From Rheinheimera mangrovi (lineage in GTDB: Bacteria > Pseudomonadota > Gammaproteobacteria > Enterobacterales > Alteromonadaceae): a DNA stretch of 64,000 nt. The position numbers were made by a program, and so were the translations under genes. This document shows positions 49,102 to 57,602 of this stretch, piece after piece. How positions within the stretch are numbered: position 1 is the stretch's first letter; every line of letters begins with the position of its first letter. The notes under the pieces are model-generated. The model searched no databases. It worked only from the letters and a program-made list of their open reading frames with translations, and had not been told where the DNA came from. Location of the stretch: assembly GCF_003990335.1 (NCBI RefSeq), contig NZ_CP034683.1, positions 4,261,501 through 4,325,500 on the forward strand, given 5' to 3'.

Positions 49102-50778
49102 ATGCTGGTTAGAGTGATGTCACCTTCAACGCAGAGACTTTGTGCTTTGAGCCAGTCGCATCACTCATCTACAGCTGAGTTGCAAAACCAACTCCGGTTA
49201 ATCCACCATCAGTTTGCTAACTCTTTGTGGCGTAGCTTTGCTTTATTAGCGCTGATTGGTGTTCCACTTTCTGTGTTCAGAGCAGTCAATACAGGCTGGC
49301 TGCATTTATACAGCGTGCATTTGTTTATTGGTGCCAGCTTCGTTCTTGGCTATTTTTTTTATAATCGCATGTCAATAAAACTCAAAGGCAGTCTGCTGAT
49401 TTTACTATTCTGGCTAATAGGTATCCCAAGCTCTGTTACCTTCGGTTTTTCTTCATCTGGTATTTGGTGGTTGATCTTAAGCTGTTTGGTTGCTCATGTG
49501 CTGTTCAGGACCAAAGTTGCCATAGCTCTGGCTGTTGCCACACTGCTTAGTATTTTGATCATTGCCTCAGGCTTTATCAGTGGTTACCTGAGCTTACCCC
49601 TTAGTTCCAGTAAATATCTGGCAGACCCCACAACCTGGGCTACTTATCTGTTGGTGAATCTGATCGCCTTTTACGTCGTAGTTCGATGTTTTATTAGCTA
49701 TAACGCCTCTTTACAAGCAACCACGCAACACCAGTTCCGACAATGGATTGATGATTTGCCCTTAGGCATAGTAGTGCAAGGTAGCAATAACCAACCCTAC
49801 TATAGCAACCAGGCTGCTAAAGACTTACTAGGTGCCAAACCACACCAGCCACAAGCCTATGTAGCAGGTAGCCACGAATCTTATCCCGCTCTACAAATGC
49901 CAGCAGTGCAAGCACTGCAAGGCAAAACCTGTAAGCTGGACGATATGGAAATTGAACAGGCAGGCCAAAGACGAGCAATTCAAGCCTGGGGAAGGCCTGG
50001 CTATAACGCTGGAGGCGAACTGATTTTTGGTATCTCAGTGTATGAAGATATTAGCGACCGTAAACAGCTGGATTTATTAAAAAACCATTTTGTCTCAACC
50101 GTCAGTCATGAATTACGCACTCCTTTAACCTCAATTCACGGAGCTTTAGGTTTAGTACTGGGAAATGCGTTGGGAGAACCTGAACCCAAAATACGAGCAA
50201 TGCTGGAAATTGCGGAACAAAATAGCCAGCGTTTAATTCGGTTAATCAACGACATACTTGATATGCAAAAGGTAGAAGCGGGTCAAATGAGCTTTCATTT
50301 GACCCGACTGCAATTGGCACCCTGGCTGACCAATGCTATCAAGCAGTTGGAAGGTTATGCATTGAAGCACCAGGTGCATTTTGAACTAACTCCGGTCGTA
50401 AATGATGTGTGGTTATACGCCGATCCGAACAGATTAATGCAAGTCTTGGCCAATATTTTATCTAACGCAGCCAAATTCTCACCTGCCAATGCCACAGTAC
50501 ATATCAGTGTCGAGCTGTTTACAGACTTTGTGCGAATAGCTATTAAGGATCATGGTTCAGGCATAGAAGACAAATTTAAATCGGTGATTTTCAGACCTTT
50601 TAGTCAGTCAGATACATCAGATATCAGACGCTTTGGTGGAACAGGCTTAGGTTTGAGTATCAGCAAATCTATAGTGGAACAGCACGGCGGAACACTCTGG
50701 TTTGAAAGCAGCTTAGGCAAAGGCAGTACTTTTTTTATCGACTTAAAATTAGGGTCAGAACACATTGTTAACGGTTAA
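49102..50778 (+). CDS. Membrane sensor histidine kinase with PAS domain
   Basis: About 558 residues. Five or six N-terminal membrane spans (about 35-205, e.g. SFALLALIGVPLSVFRAVN; LLILLFWLIGIPSSVTFG) form the sensing part. A PAS-like domain follows (FRQWIDDLPLGIVVQG), then HisKA with FVSTVSHELRTPLTSIHG and HATPase with NILSNAAKFS, DHGSGIED and GGTGLGLSISKSIVEQHGG. No response regulator lies nearby, so it is an orphan in this window. Start uncertain: TTG 49087, ATG 49102 and ATG 49117 all possible, none with a strong ribosome site. Confidence 0.88.
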   Translation: MLVRVMSPSTQRLCALSQSHHSSTAELQNQLRLIHHQFANSLWRSFALLALIGVPLSVFRAVNTGWLHLYSVHLFIGASFVLGYFFYNRMSIKLKGSLLILLFWLIGIPSSVTFGFSSSGIWWLILSCLVAHVLFRTKVAIALAVATLLSILIIASGFISGYLSLPLSSSKYLADPTTWATYLLVNLIAFYVVVRCFISYNASLQATTQHQFRQWIDDLPLGIVVQGSNNQPYYSNQAAKDLLGAKPHQPQAYVAGSHESYPALQMPAVQALQGKTCKLDDMEIEQAGQRRAIQAWGRPGYNAGGELIFGISVYEDISDRKQLDLLKNHFVSTVSHELRTPLTSIHGALGLVLGNALGEPEPKIRAMLEIAEQNSQRLIRLINDILDMQKVEAGQMSFHLTRLQLAPWLTNAIKQLEGYALKHQVHFELTPVVNDVWLYADPNRLMQVLANILSNAAKFSPANATVHISVELFTDFVRIAIKDHGSGIEDKFKSVIFRPFSQSDTSDIRRFGGTGLGLSISKSIVEQHGGTLWFESSLGKGSTFFIDLKLGSEHIVNG

Positions 50779-50794
50779 CAAAGTGTTCTGGACC
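50753..50794. terminator. Hairpin between histidine kinase and GH13 genes
   Basis: GGTCAGAACAC at the left pairs with GTGTTCTGGACC at the right (one bulge), enclosing TTGTTAACGGTTAACAA. It spans the kinase stop codon and lies 10 bp from the convergent GH13 stop; a short T-rich stretch follows. Likely shared terminator. Confidence 0.75.
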
Positions 50795-50803
50795 CATTTT
50801 CAT

Positions 50804-52510
50804 TTAGTTCTGCCAGATTTGCAGTTGGTGGGCATTTAACTCTGGGGTTTCATCTTCCTGCCATGTCGCTGTAAAACCTGCTGGCACTATGTCAGCTGGG
50901 ACAGCCATAGTTTCAGCCGATAAGTTCAGTAGCATCAGGCTTTGTTTATCGCCTAAAGACCGGACTATTTTCAGTAACTTACCTTCGGCTAAGAACTCTG
51001 CTTTGTAATCTCCTGCTATCCCAAACTCAGCGCGGTCAGCTTTTTGTTTGATCAGGAATTTATACAAAGACCAGACCGACTTCGCATCCGCCTGCTGTGC
51101 TGCGACGTTATTCGGGCCTTGTTGCTGAGCGGCCAGGAAAGGTGTCCACCAGCTACTTTCAGCCTGAGGCGGGAATAAGTCATCGCGCTGCACCCAGACT
51201 TTGTCTGCTGAACTAAAACCAGCCTGAGCGCTGTTGTCCCAGAACATTGGGGAGCGGCGGTGTAAATGCTCTTTGTCTGAGGCCTGAGTCAGCGCAATTT
51301 CTTCACCGTAATAGATATAGGTTGTGCCCGGTGAGCTGAATAACAAAGCCGCAGCCAGCTTGGCTTTGTTAAAGTCCTGCCCTATTTGCCAGCTTAAACG
51401 TGGCTGGTCGTGGTTGGTCAGGAATGGGCTGAAAAACTCCATAGGAGCAGAGGTCGTTTTGCGTTGTTGCAAGTTAGCCATCAGCAAATTGTCGGCTTGC
51501 GGACCTGCAGCTTGTTGCATAGTGCCAAACTCAGCATTTTGTTTGCCCGCGTTCAGCAGCTCCAGCACCTTGTAACCAAACTCAAAATCAAAACCTGCGT
51601 CCAGTCCTTTGCCATCGCCCCAGTATTTGGCCGCTATAGGCAAATCGACCCAGGCTTCAGCCACCAGATAAGCGTCTGGTTTGACACTTTTCACGTACTG
51701 GGTAAAGTCGACCCAATAGTCGATGGTGCCTTGGGTATCAGCACGTTGCTGTGGACCATCTTCCTGTACATAACGCACTGCATCTAAACGGAAACCTGCA
51801 ACGCCTTTATCCAGCCAGAATTTGGCCATCTTTTTCATTTCAGCTATGACGTCTGGGTGTTTTAAATTCAGATCAGGTTGCGACGCACCAAAAGCCGCGT
51901 AGTAATAGGCTTTGCGTTCTGCGTTGTAATGCCAGACGGCTTCAGGCTTGACTTCAGTGCTCCAGGCCGGCCCCCAGCCCTCTGTCGGCAGTTCGTCACG
52001 CCAGATAAAATAGTCTTTATACGGGGCTTCACCTTTGGCTGAACGCTGGAACCAGTCGTGTTTATCGGAAATGTGGTTGATGACTAAATCGAGGATAATA
52101 TTAATGTTTTTAGCTTTGGCTGCCTGTACCAGCTGCTCAAAATCCTGCATTGAACCGTAATCTTGTTCTACCTGGTAAAACTCGGTGAAGTCGTAGCCAT
52201 GATAAGAAGGCGCTTCAAACATAGGCGTCAGCCAGATGGCGTTAATGCCTAAATCCTGCAAGTACGGCAGCTTAGCTTCAATACCTTTAAAATCGCCTGT
52301 GCCATCGCCGTTGGTGTCATAAAAACTGCGGGGCCAGATTTGGTAAAACACTGCATCCTGCCACCAGGGTTTTGTTGCTGCAGTACTTTGAACTGCGGTT
52401 GGACTGGATTCTGCTGGATTTACAACAGCAGTGGTGTTTTGTTCCGGCGCTTTACCGCAGCCTGTTAAAGCCAGCGCTAAAGCCAGCGCGAGCAATGATT
52501 TATTCAGCAT
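50804..52510 (-). CDS. GH13 alpha-glucosidase/alpha-amylase-type lipoprotein
   Basis: A 568-residue protein with lipoprotein signal (LALALALTGC). The GH13 barrel shows WWQDAVFYQIWPRSFYDTNG, DLVINH (region I), GFRLDAVRYV (nucleophile Asp), VAEAW (acid Glu) and FLTNHDQPR (third Asp). The opening resembles oligo-1,6-glucosidase/alpha-glucosidase members. As a lipoprotein it would cleave alpha-glucans or maltodextrins in the periplasm or at the surface. Preceded by its own promoter region; no transporter beside it. Confidence 0.92.
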   Translation of the reverse strand: MLNKSLLALALALALTGCGKAPEQNTTAVVNPAESSPTAVQSTAATKPWWQDAVFYQIWPRSFYDTNGDGTGDFKGIEAKLPYLQDLGINAIWLTPMFEAPSYHGYDFTEFYQVEQDYGSMQDFEQLVQAAKAKNINIILDLVINHISDKHDWFQRSAKGEAPYKDYFIWRDELPTEGWGPAWSTEVKPEAVWHYNAERKAYYYAAFGASQPDLNLKHPDVIAEMKKMAKFWLDKGVAGFRLDAVRYVQEDGPQQRADTQGTIDYWVDFTQYVKSVKPDAYLVAEAWVDLPIAAKYWGDGKGLDAGFDFEFGYKVLELLNAGKQNAEFGTMQQAAGPQADNLLMANLQQRKTTSAPMEFFSPFLTNHDQPRLSWQIGQDFNKAKLAAALLFSSPGTTYIYYGEEIALTQASDKEHLHRRSPMFWDNSAQAGFSSADKVWVQRDDLFPPQAESSWWTPFLAAQQQGPNNVAAQQADAKSVWSLYKFLIKQKADRAEFGIAGDYKAEFLAEGKLLKIVRSLGDKQSLMLLNLSAETMAVPADIVPAGFTATWQEDETPELNAHQLQIWQN

Positions 52511-52623
52511 TCGAAGATCCCTGTTTTTTTTGAATTTGACCCAGCTTAGTCAAATTCAGCCAACAGGGCCAGACTGCATACGAATGCACCCGAAAGGTGC
52601 ATCTTATTTAGCGCAAATTAGGC

Positions 52624-53595
52624 TTATTGGTTGGTTAAACGCTTGCCAAAAGAGATGGCATAAGCCGGAGAGCGCATCTGCAGCACTCTGTCTGCGCTTG
52701 CACGTAAACCTGTACTAAGCACGTTTGGATCAAAGTTAAGGCCAGTACAGGCTTCACCGCCTTGCTCTGTGATAGATAACAGCCCTATATCCAGAGTTTT
52801 ACGCTCGTTAGGCCATAACACTGAAGGATCGGTTTCAGTATCCCCTGCTTCACCCAGCACCAGCTGCATAGTCCACTGAGTAGGGCCTTTGGCTAAACGA
52901 TCTGCTAACCGCTTTTGCAGAAAGTCTGTTGGCGGCGCTTTAATTTCAGCTTCAGTTAAGCCCTTCACGCCATCTTTAGGCACAAACTGCCAACGCACTT
53001 TTTGCTCCACGCCACTGTTGTCTTTGATAAAGAAGGTGTGAATACCAAAATAAGCTGTAGTGGCATAGCTCCAGGGTGGCGAGTTTTTCGCTAAATACTC
53101 AGCCTGGGCTTGGGTATCCGGATGAGCAGCGCGAAAGGCCTGAATTTTAGCCATGTCAGGTTTGCCTGTGGCCGGGTCTGGGATCTGAGTTTGCAGCAGA
53201 CCTAAGAAGTTTTCCGGATCTTTAGCGCCAAAAACTGGTGTGGTTAGCATGGCAAAATGTTGGATCTGCCCGTTGGCTGTTTTGAGTTGTAAACCTAAGC
53301 CTCGTGGCGAACGGCCATTTTCTGCGGCTTTTGGATTACCACCAGCCATGGAAAAACGTGCAGTGACAGGCACAGTTTCACCGGACAACCAGGCGACTGA
53401 GCTGAAGTTTTTTGCATCAGGCAACGCCTGAAAGCTGCCTGCAGCACAAAAACCTTTGGCATGGCCTTTACGCTCACCTTTATGTTCACCAAAAATTTTG
53501 GCAAAGACATCAATAAATTGATTGGGTGTAGCCTGTTCAGCAGCAGATAAGGCAGGGCTTAACGCCAGCAATAATGATAAGGTAATTTTGTTCAT
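52624..53595 (-). CDS. Periplasmic catalase-family peroxidase (SrpA-like)
   Basis: About 323 residues with a signal peptide (ITLSLLLALSPALSA-AEQ). It matches the short catalase-related family: distal His in KGHAKGFCAAGSF, ARFSMAGGNPKAAENGRSPR, FAMLTTPVF, and the late RSPAYAISFGKR. These heme proteins act as peroxidases rather than full catalases. Start at 53595 chosen for AAAGGATGG. Cytochrome b561 partner, often adjacent, is not seen. Confidence 0.88.
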   Translation of the reverse strand: MNKITLSLLLALSPALSAAEQATPNQFIDVFAKIFGEHKGERKGHAKGFCAAGSFQALPDAKNFSSVAWLSGETVPVTARFSMAGGNPKAAENGRSPRGLGLQLKTANGQIQHFAMLTTPVFGAKDPENFLGLLQTQIPDPATGKPDMAKIQAFRAAHPDTQAQAEYLAKNSPPWSYATTAYFGIHTFFIKDNSGVEQKVRWQFVPKDGVKGLTEAEIKAPPTDFLQKRLADRLAKGPTQWTMQLVLGEAGDTETDPSVLWPNERKTLDIGLLSITEQGGEACTGLNFDPNVLSTGLRASADRVLQMRSPAYAISFGKRLTNQ

Positions 53596-53832
53596 GGACC
53601 ATCCTTTTTGAATCACTGCGATAGATACTGCAACTAGAGACAGGACGATCAATTAAAAACTTTCAAATAAGAGTACAGTAGGCTTGGAAGCTGCTCTTCA
53701 GGACAACAGAGTAGAAAAAAATGGCCACCGAGGACTACAAAACAGCGGCCACTGGGAAATCAAAATAGTTAGAGCTTTGCAGCAAGGCGACGAGGCAGAA
53801 GTCAACGCCGCTGCAGCTGCAAGGACGACGGG

Positions 53833-54561
53833 TTAAAGGATGCCAGAGATTGAACGCATCAGCCCTTTAACCAACTCAGGCTCAGCTTCGGCATATTCCA
53901 TATTGACCTGATTGGCAGTAGACAAAATACGGGTCTGGTAACGTTTCCACTCAGTTTCTTCAGTGGAGCTGACATTTTTATAGCCACTGTTACCTTGTTT
54001 TAAGCTGGCTTTGTTTTCTTCCAGCACAACCACGCCTTTTTTCGCACGCTCAGAAATTTGCAGGTCAGTAATAATGCTGTAGTGCACATCTTTCACCAGC
54101 GCATCAGCAGCTAAACCTATTAAAGCACCACCTACAGTAGCTGCGGCACGGCCACCACCACTGCCAAACTGGTTACCAATAGCGCCACCAATTAATGCAC
54201 CACCAAAACCACTGCCAAAGGCTTCATTTTGCGCACGTAAATCAGTTTCACCTGCTTGTAACACGTTGGCCTGTAATAAGAAGTTAGCCTGCTCAGGGTC
54301 ACGCACTACGCGGTAACCTTTAGACTGCACAGCTTCGATGATCTGAGGTTCGATAGATAAACCTTGTTGATCCGAGGTATTTCGCACCTGCACAAACACT
54401 GTACGCTTATCGTCTGCAACAGGGTCTAAAAAGATGGTGTCACTCATCTTGGTCTGAACTTGCAAATTCCTTTTGCTGATCGCCGTATGAGTGGCCGAAC
54501 AACCTGACAACATCAAAGCACCAATAGCTAATGCAGCAACAGCGATTTTCATTTTTGACAT
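53833..54561 (-). CDS. traT: TraT-family outer-membrane lipoprotein
   Basis: A 242-residue lipoprotein (signal ALAIGALMLSGC). TraT features: ISKRNLQVQTKMSDTIFLDP, RTVFVQVRNTSDQ, a Gly-rich glycine-zipper (FGSGFGGALIGGAIG), and the SERAKKG segment. On F plasmids TraT gives surface exclusion and serum resistance; chromosomal homologues like this one occur in many marine gammaproteobacteria without any conjugation genes, and none is near here. The ATG at 54561 has GGAG six bases upstream. Confidence 0.88.
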   Translation of the reverse strand: MSKMKIAVAALAIGALMLSGCSATHTAISKRNLQVQTKMSDTIFLDPVADDKRTVFVQVRNTSDQQGLSIEPQIIEAVQSKGYRVVRDPEQANFLLQANVLQAGETDLRAQNEAFGSGFGGALIGGAIGNQFGSGGGRAAATVGGALIGLAADALVKDVHYSIITDLQISERAKKGVVVLEENKASLKQGNSGYKNVSSTEETEWKRYQTRILSTANQVNMEYAEAEPELVKGLMRSISGIL

Positions 54562-54812
54562 ACAAAACTCCATAACACAAAGTGAAATTAGACCTGCGTA
54601 GTTTAACGGACAGCTCGTTACAGACCAAGGCGAAGTGTTCATACATCAGGTAAAAAGTTGTAACAGACTATGCCGTTATATGCTTCTGCTGCCGTGTTGC
54701 AATCAATTATAGGCAGGCCGGCTGAATTGCAGATGAACTAAAAGGGGCAGCTCACATTTTTAATTGATTGAGTTAAAGTACAGCCCTAAAGTTCAAGCAG
54801 AGAGCCGTACAA

Positions 54813-56000
54813 GTGACACAATGCAATCTTCCCTATTGGCGCCTTTCCAGCTTTTACTTTTTTAATTGCGTTGCTTTAGGCTTGATGCTGCCCTTTTGGG
54901 GCCTTTACATGCACTCTCTTGGTTATCATGCTGCAGAGATAGGTTTTGTCACCTCACTGTTGATGATTACTAATATTTTTTCACCGCCACTCTGGGGTTG
55001 GTGGGCAGATAAAACAGGTCATCGTTTGGCATTAATACGCTGGGGCTCTGCGGCCAGTGTGTTGTGTTTTGCCTGGCTACTGAAAGACTTTGGCCTGGCG
55101 GGTATGGCTCTGGCTATTATTGCCTGTGGCATGTGTTGGCAAGGTATTAACGCTCAGTTTGAAACTATTACTCTGGATTATTTACGTGAGAACAGCAGGG
55201 ATTACAGCAGGATCAGACTTTGGGGCTCAGTAGGTTTCGTCTGCGCAGTAAGTGGTGGCGGCTGGTTATTTGATCGGGTGCAGCTTAGCCTGCTGCCAGC
55301 TTTGATAGTGGTCGCTTTAGCTTTGATGTGGGGCAGCACCCTTACGATCAAGGAAGCGACTAAAACGACAAAAATTCGACCTCAAACCCAAAGTTTGTGG
55401 CGACTGCTTCGCCAACCTGCATTGATCACACTATTGCTCGGCCTCACGCTGGCCTATTTCAGTCACGGTAGTTATTACAGTTTTTATAGTATTTATCTGG
55501 AGCAACTAAAGTACGATAAAACCACTATGGGCTTACTCTGGTCTTTAGCTGTTCTGGCTGAACTGCTGGTTTTTGCTCTGATGCCTGTGTTGCTCAAGCG
55601 TTTTTCAGTCGCGACCATTTTGCTTGTCAGCGTCTGTGCCACCTCGTTGCGTTGGCTGGGTATAGCTTTTGGTGCAGACTGGATAGGTATTCTGGTGTTT
55701 TGCCAGTTGTTGCATGGACTTAGTTTCAGCGCTGTACACGCCTGTGCCATTGAGTTGCTTTATCGCTACTTTGGCAACGATTATCAAGGCCGTGGGCAGG
55801 CTTTGTATTACTCCCTTTGTGTCGGCACAGGGCAAGCAACTGGAGCACTTGTCAGCGGCTGGCTATGGGAGTTAAGTCCAACAACCAGCTTTGTTGTATC
55901 AGCCTCTGCTGCGGGTATTGCAGCAATGCTGATTAGTGCTGCGTTGTACCAACCCTCTTTGTCACTACTTAGGAGCAGGCCCTGTACTGGCGCGAATTAG
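54813..56000 (+). CDS. MFS transporter (LacY/HcaT-like)
   Basis: A 395-residue, twelve-span permease. The first helix region (LPYWRLSSFYFFNCVALGLM; PFWGLYMHSLGY) and SRIRLWGSVGFV fit the MFS_1-like branch containing HcaT and oligosaccharide:H+ symporters. It starts at a GTG. Its last 36 bp overlap the end of the convergent lacI-type gene. Next to a glucan utilisation locus, it may import glucose or short beta-glucosides; substrate not shown by sequence. Confidence 0.85.
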   Translation: MTQCNLPYWRLSSFYFFNCVALGLMLPFWGLYMHSLGYHAAEIGFVTSLLMITNIFSPPLWGWWADKTGHRLALIRWGSAASVLCFAWLLKDFGLAGMALAIIACGMCWQGINAQFETITLDYLRENSRDYSRIRLWGSVGFVCAVSGGGWLFDRVQLSLLPALIVVALALMWGSTLTIKEATKTTKIRPQTQSLWRLLRQPALITLLLGLTLAYFSHGSYYSFYSIYLEQLKYDKTTMGLLWSLAVLAELLVFALMPVLLKRFSVATILLVSVCATSLRWLGIAFGADWIGILVFCQLLHGLSFSAVHACAIELLYRYFGNDYQGRGQALYYSLCVGTGQATGALVSGWLWELSPTTSFVVSASAAGIAAMLISAALYQPSLSLLRSRPCTGAN

Positions 56001-56996
56001 CAACTGGTGGGGCAAAATATGGACTAGCTTTTCTGGCTGCTTACCTTCAATCAAGTCGATTAATAAGGTCGCACAATGCTCCCCAATCAGAGTTAAAGGC
56101 TGAGCTACAGTGGTTAAAGGCGGAGCGCTGTATTGCGACAGTGCAATACCATCTACGCCTATTACCGAAATATCTTCAGGTACCCTGTACCCCAGCTCAC
56201 GCAAGGCATGCAAAGCACCTATGGCAACCTGATCGCCAAAACAGAAAAATGCGGTAGGCCGATCTTTGAGTTGCATAATAGCCTGGACTCCAGCCACCCC
56301 AGATTCACAGGAATAGTCCCCCTGATACAGCAACTTTTCATCAAAACGCACTTTTGCCTGCTGTAATGCTGTTCTGAAGCCCTTTTCCCTTTGCTGACTG
56401 CTCAGAATATGTGATGTTCCCGTGATCACAGCGATACGGCTATGACCAAAACTCAACAGATGTTCAGCCGCATCTCTGCCTATAGCCACATTATCAACCC
56501 CAACTTTAGGTATGCCCTCTAAGTCACAAAACTCGGAAGCATTCACTATTGGGGGTAATTGCTCGTGCAATGGCTGCTTTGGATCAACATCAAAAGGGAT
56601 ACGCTGCGAGTTGGTAATAATGCCATCAACTTGTCGGGTTTTTACCATTTCAGCAAAAGACCGCTCCAGTACAGGATCGTCCTGAGTATCTTTCAGAATG
56701 ACGGAATAACCTCTGGCCAGCGAAATTTGCTCTATGGTCCGGACTATAGGTGAAAAATAGGGATTGGTAATATCAGGCAGCATAATGGCGATATTGCGTG
56801 AACGCCCTTGTCGTAAACTGGCAGCCAGACGATTAGGGATATACCCCATATCTTCAACAACTTTCATCACCAGATCACGGGTTTTCTCTGAAACCCGATC
56901 AGGATTGTTTAATGTACGGGATACTGTAGCCATGCAAACGCCGGCTTTTTTGGCGATGTCTCCCATAGCCAAATGTTTAAACTGATTGTTCGACAT
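55965..56996 (-). CDS. LacI-family transcriptional regulator
   Basis: A 343-residue repressor. The helix-turn-helix is MGDIAKKAGVCMATVSRTLN NPDRVSEKTR (in parts), followed by the hinge helix PNRLAASLRQGRS and a periplasmic-binding-like domain (NIAIMLPDITNPYFSPIV; GVDGIALSQYSAPPLTTV). It probably senses a glucan breakdown product. Two palindromes of the LacI type lie at 57113-57127 (its own promoter) and 57521-57536 (before the TonB receptor). Confidence 0.94.
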   Translation of the reverse strand: MSNNQFKHLAMGDIAKKAGVCMATVSRTLNNPDRVSEKTRDLVMKVVEDMGYIPNRLAASLRQGRSRNIAIMLPDITNPYFSPIVRTIEQISLARGYSVILKDTQDDPVLERSFAEMVKTRQVDGIITNSQRIPFDVDPKQPLHEQLPPIVNASEFCDLEGIPKVGVDNVAIGRDAAEHLLSFGHSRIAVITGTSHILSSQQREKGFRTALQQAKVRFDEKLLYQGDYSCESGVAGVQAIMQLKDRPTAFFCFGDQVAIGALHALRELGYRVPEDISVIGVDGIALSQYSAPPLTTVAQPLTLIGEHCATLLIDLIEGKQPEKLVHILPHQLLIRASTGPAPK

Positions 56997-57112
56997 AAAC
57001 TAACAACCCCTTAGTCTTATCCACCGCATCAAATCTACATGCAGCGCCAAAGCCTGATAACAAGCTCACTTAAACTCATGATTTTTATAATTCTTAAGCG
57101 TTTTAACTGCAT

Positions 57113-57127
57113 TGGAAATCGTTTTCA
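57113..57127. promoter_or_regulatory. LacI-type operator, regulator-proximal
   Basis: TGGAAATCGTTTTCA, an imperfect palindrome centred on CG, about 117 bp upstream of the lacI-type gene. It shares TGGAAATCG with the operator at 57521-57536. Confidence 0.65.
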
Positions 57128-57520
57128 CAAATGCTTTCTAAATTCATAAAAAGGCGTTAAAAAACAGCGTTTACAGAGAAAATATCTCATTTTCTCAGGA
57201 TTTTTTCTGTCAGAAATGTAACCCATTGCGGCACAACATCCTAGAAAAATATACCTCGGAAATGTACTGTTTAGGTATCTGTACTCTAATTTATTGTGTA
57301 ACAAATAATCAAAAGCAATTTTCATTTTGCAAAAACAAACTCAAAAACACACGTAAGTCACTGTTATAAATAAAATATAAGCAGATTTCACATAAAATGA
57401 ACAGGCTTGACACCTTGAAAACAAAAAGTTATTTTTTAAACAATTAAGAATTCAGGTGGTTGCAGCATACCATCAAGAAAATAGAAAAATGTCCGTTCAG
57501 GATATTTTTTTAGCATCAAA

Positions 57521-57536
57521 TGGAAATCGATTTCCA
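57521..57536. promoter_or_regulatory. LacI-type operator, receptor-proximal
   Basis: TGGAAATCGATTTCCA is a perfect 16-bp palindrome with the central CG typical of LacI-family sites, 67 bp upstream of the receptor start. Repression here would control the receptor and perhaps the downstream glycosidases. Confidence 0.82.
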
Positions 57537-57602
57537 AAACATAACAAAATAAAACTAAAGCAGTAGCGGGCGCGCAAATACGCACTCAACAGGGATAAGA
57601 CG

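Larger units (their letters stand above)
57000..57602. other. AT-rich divergent control region between lacI and TonB receptor genes
   Basis: About 600 bp, AT-rich, without a credible gene. It contains the two LacI-type operators and presumably both divergent promoters. Nothing else identified. Confidence 0.6.

Noticed and set aside
53745..53805. Degenerate hairpin repeat family B near the TraT gene
   Set aside because: Only the flank (GGCGACGAGGC...GTCAACGCCGCTGC) is similar; the diagnostic CCCCAG-CATAG hairpin is missing, so similarity may be chance.
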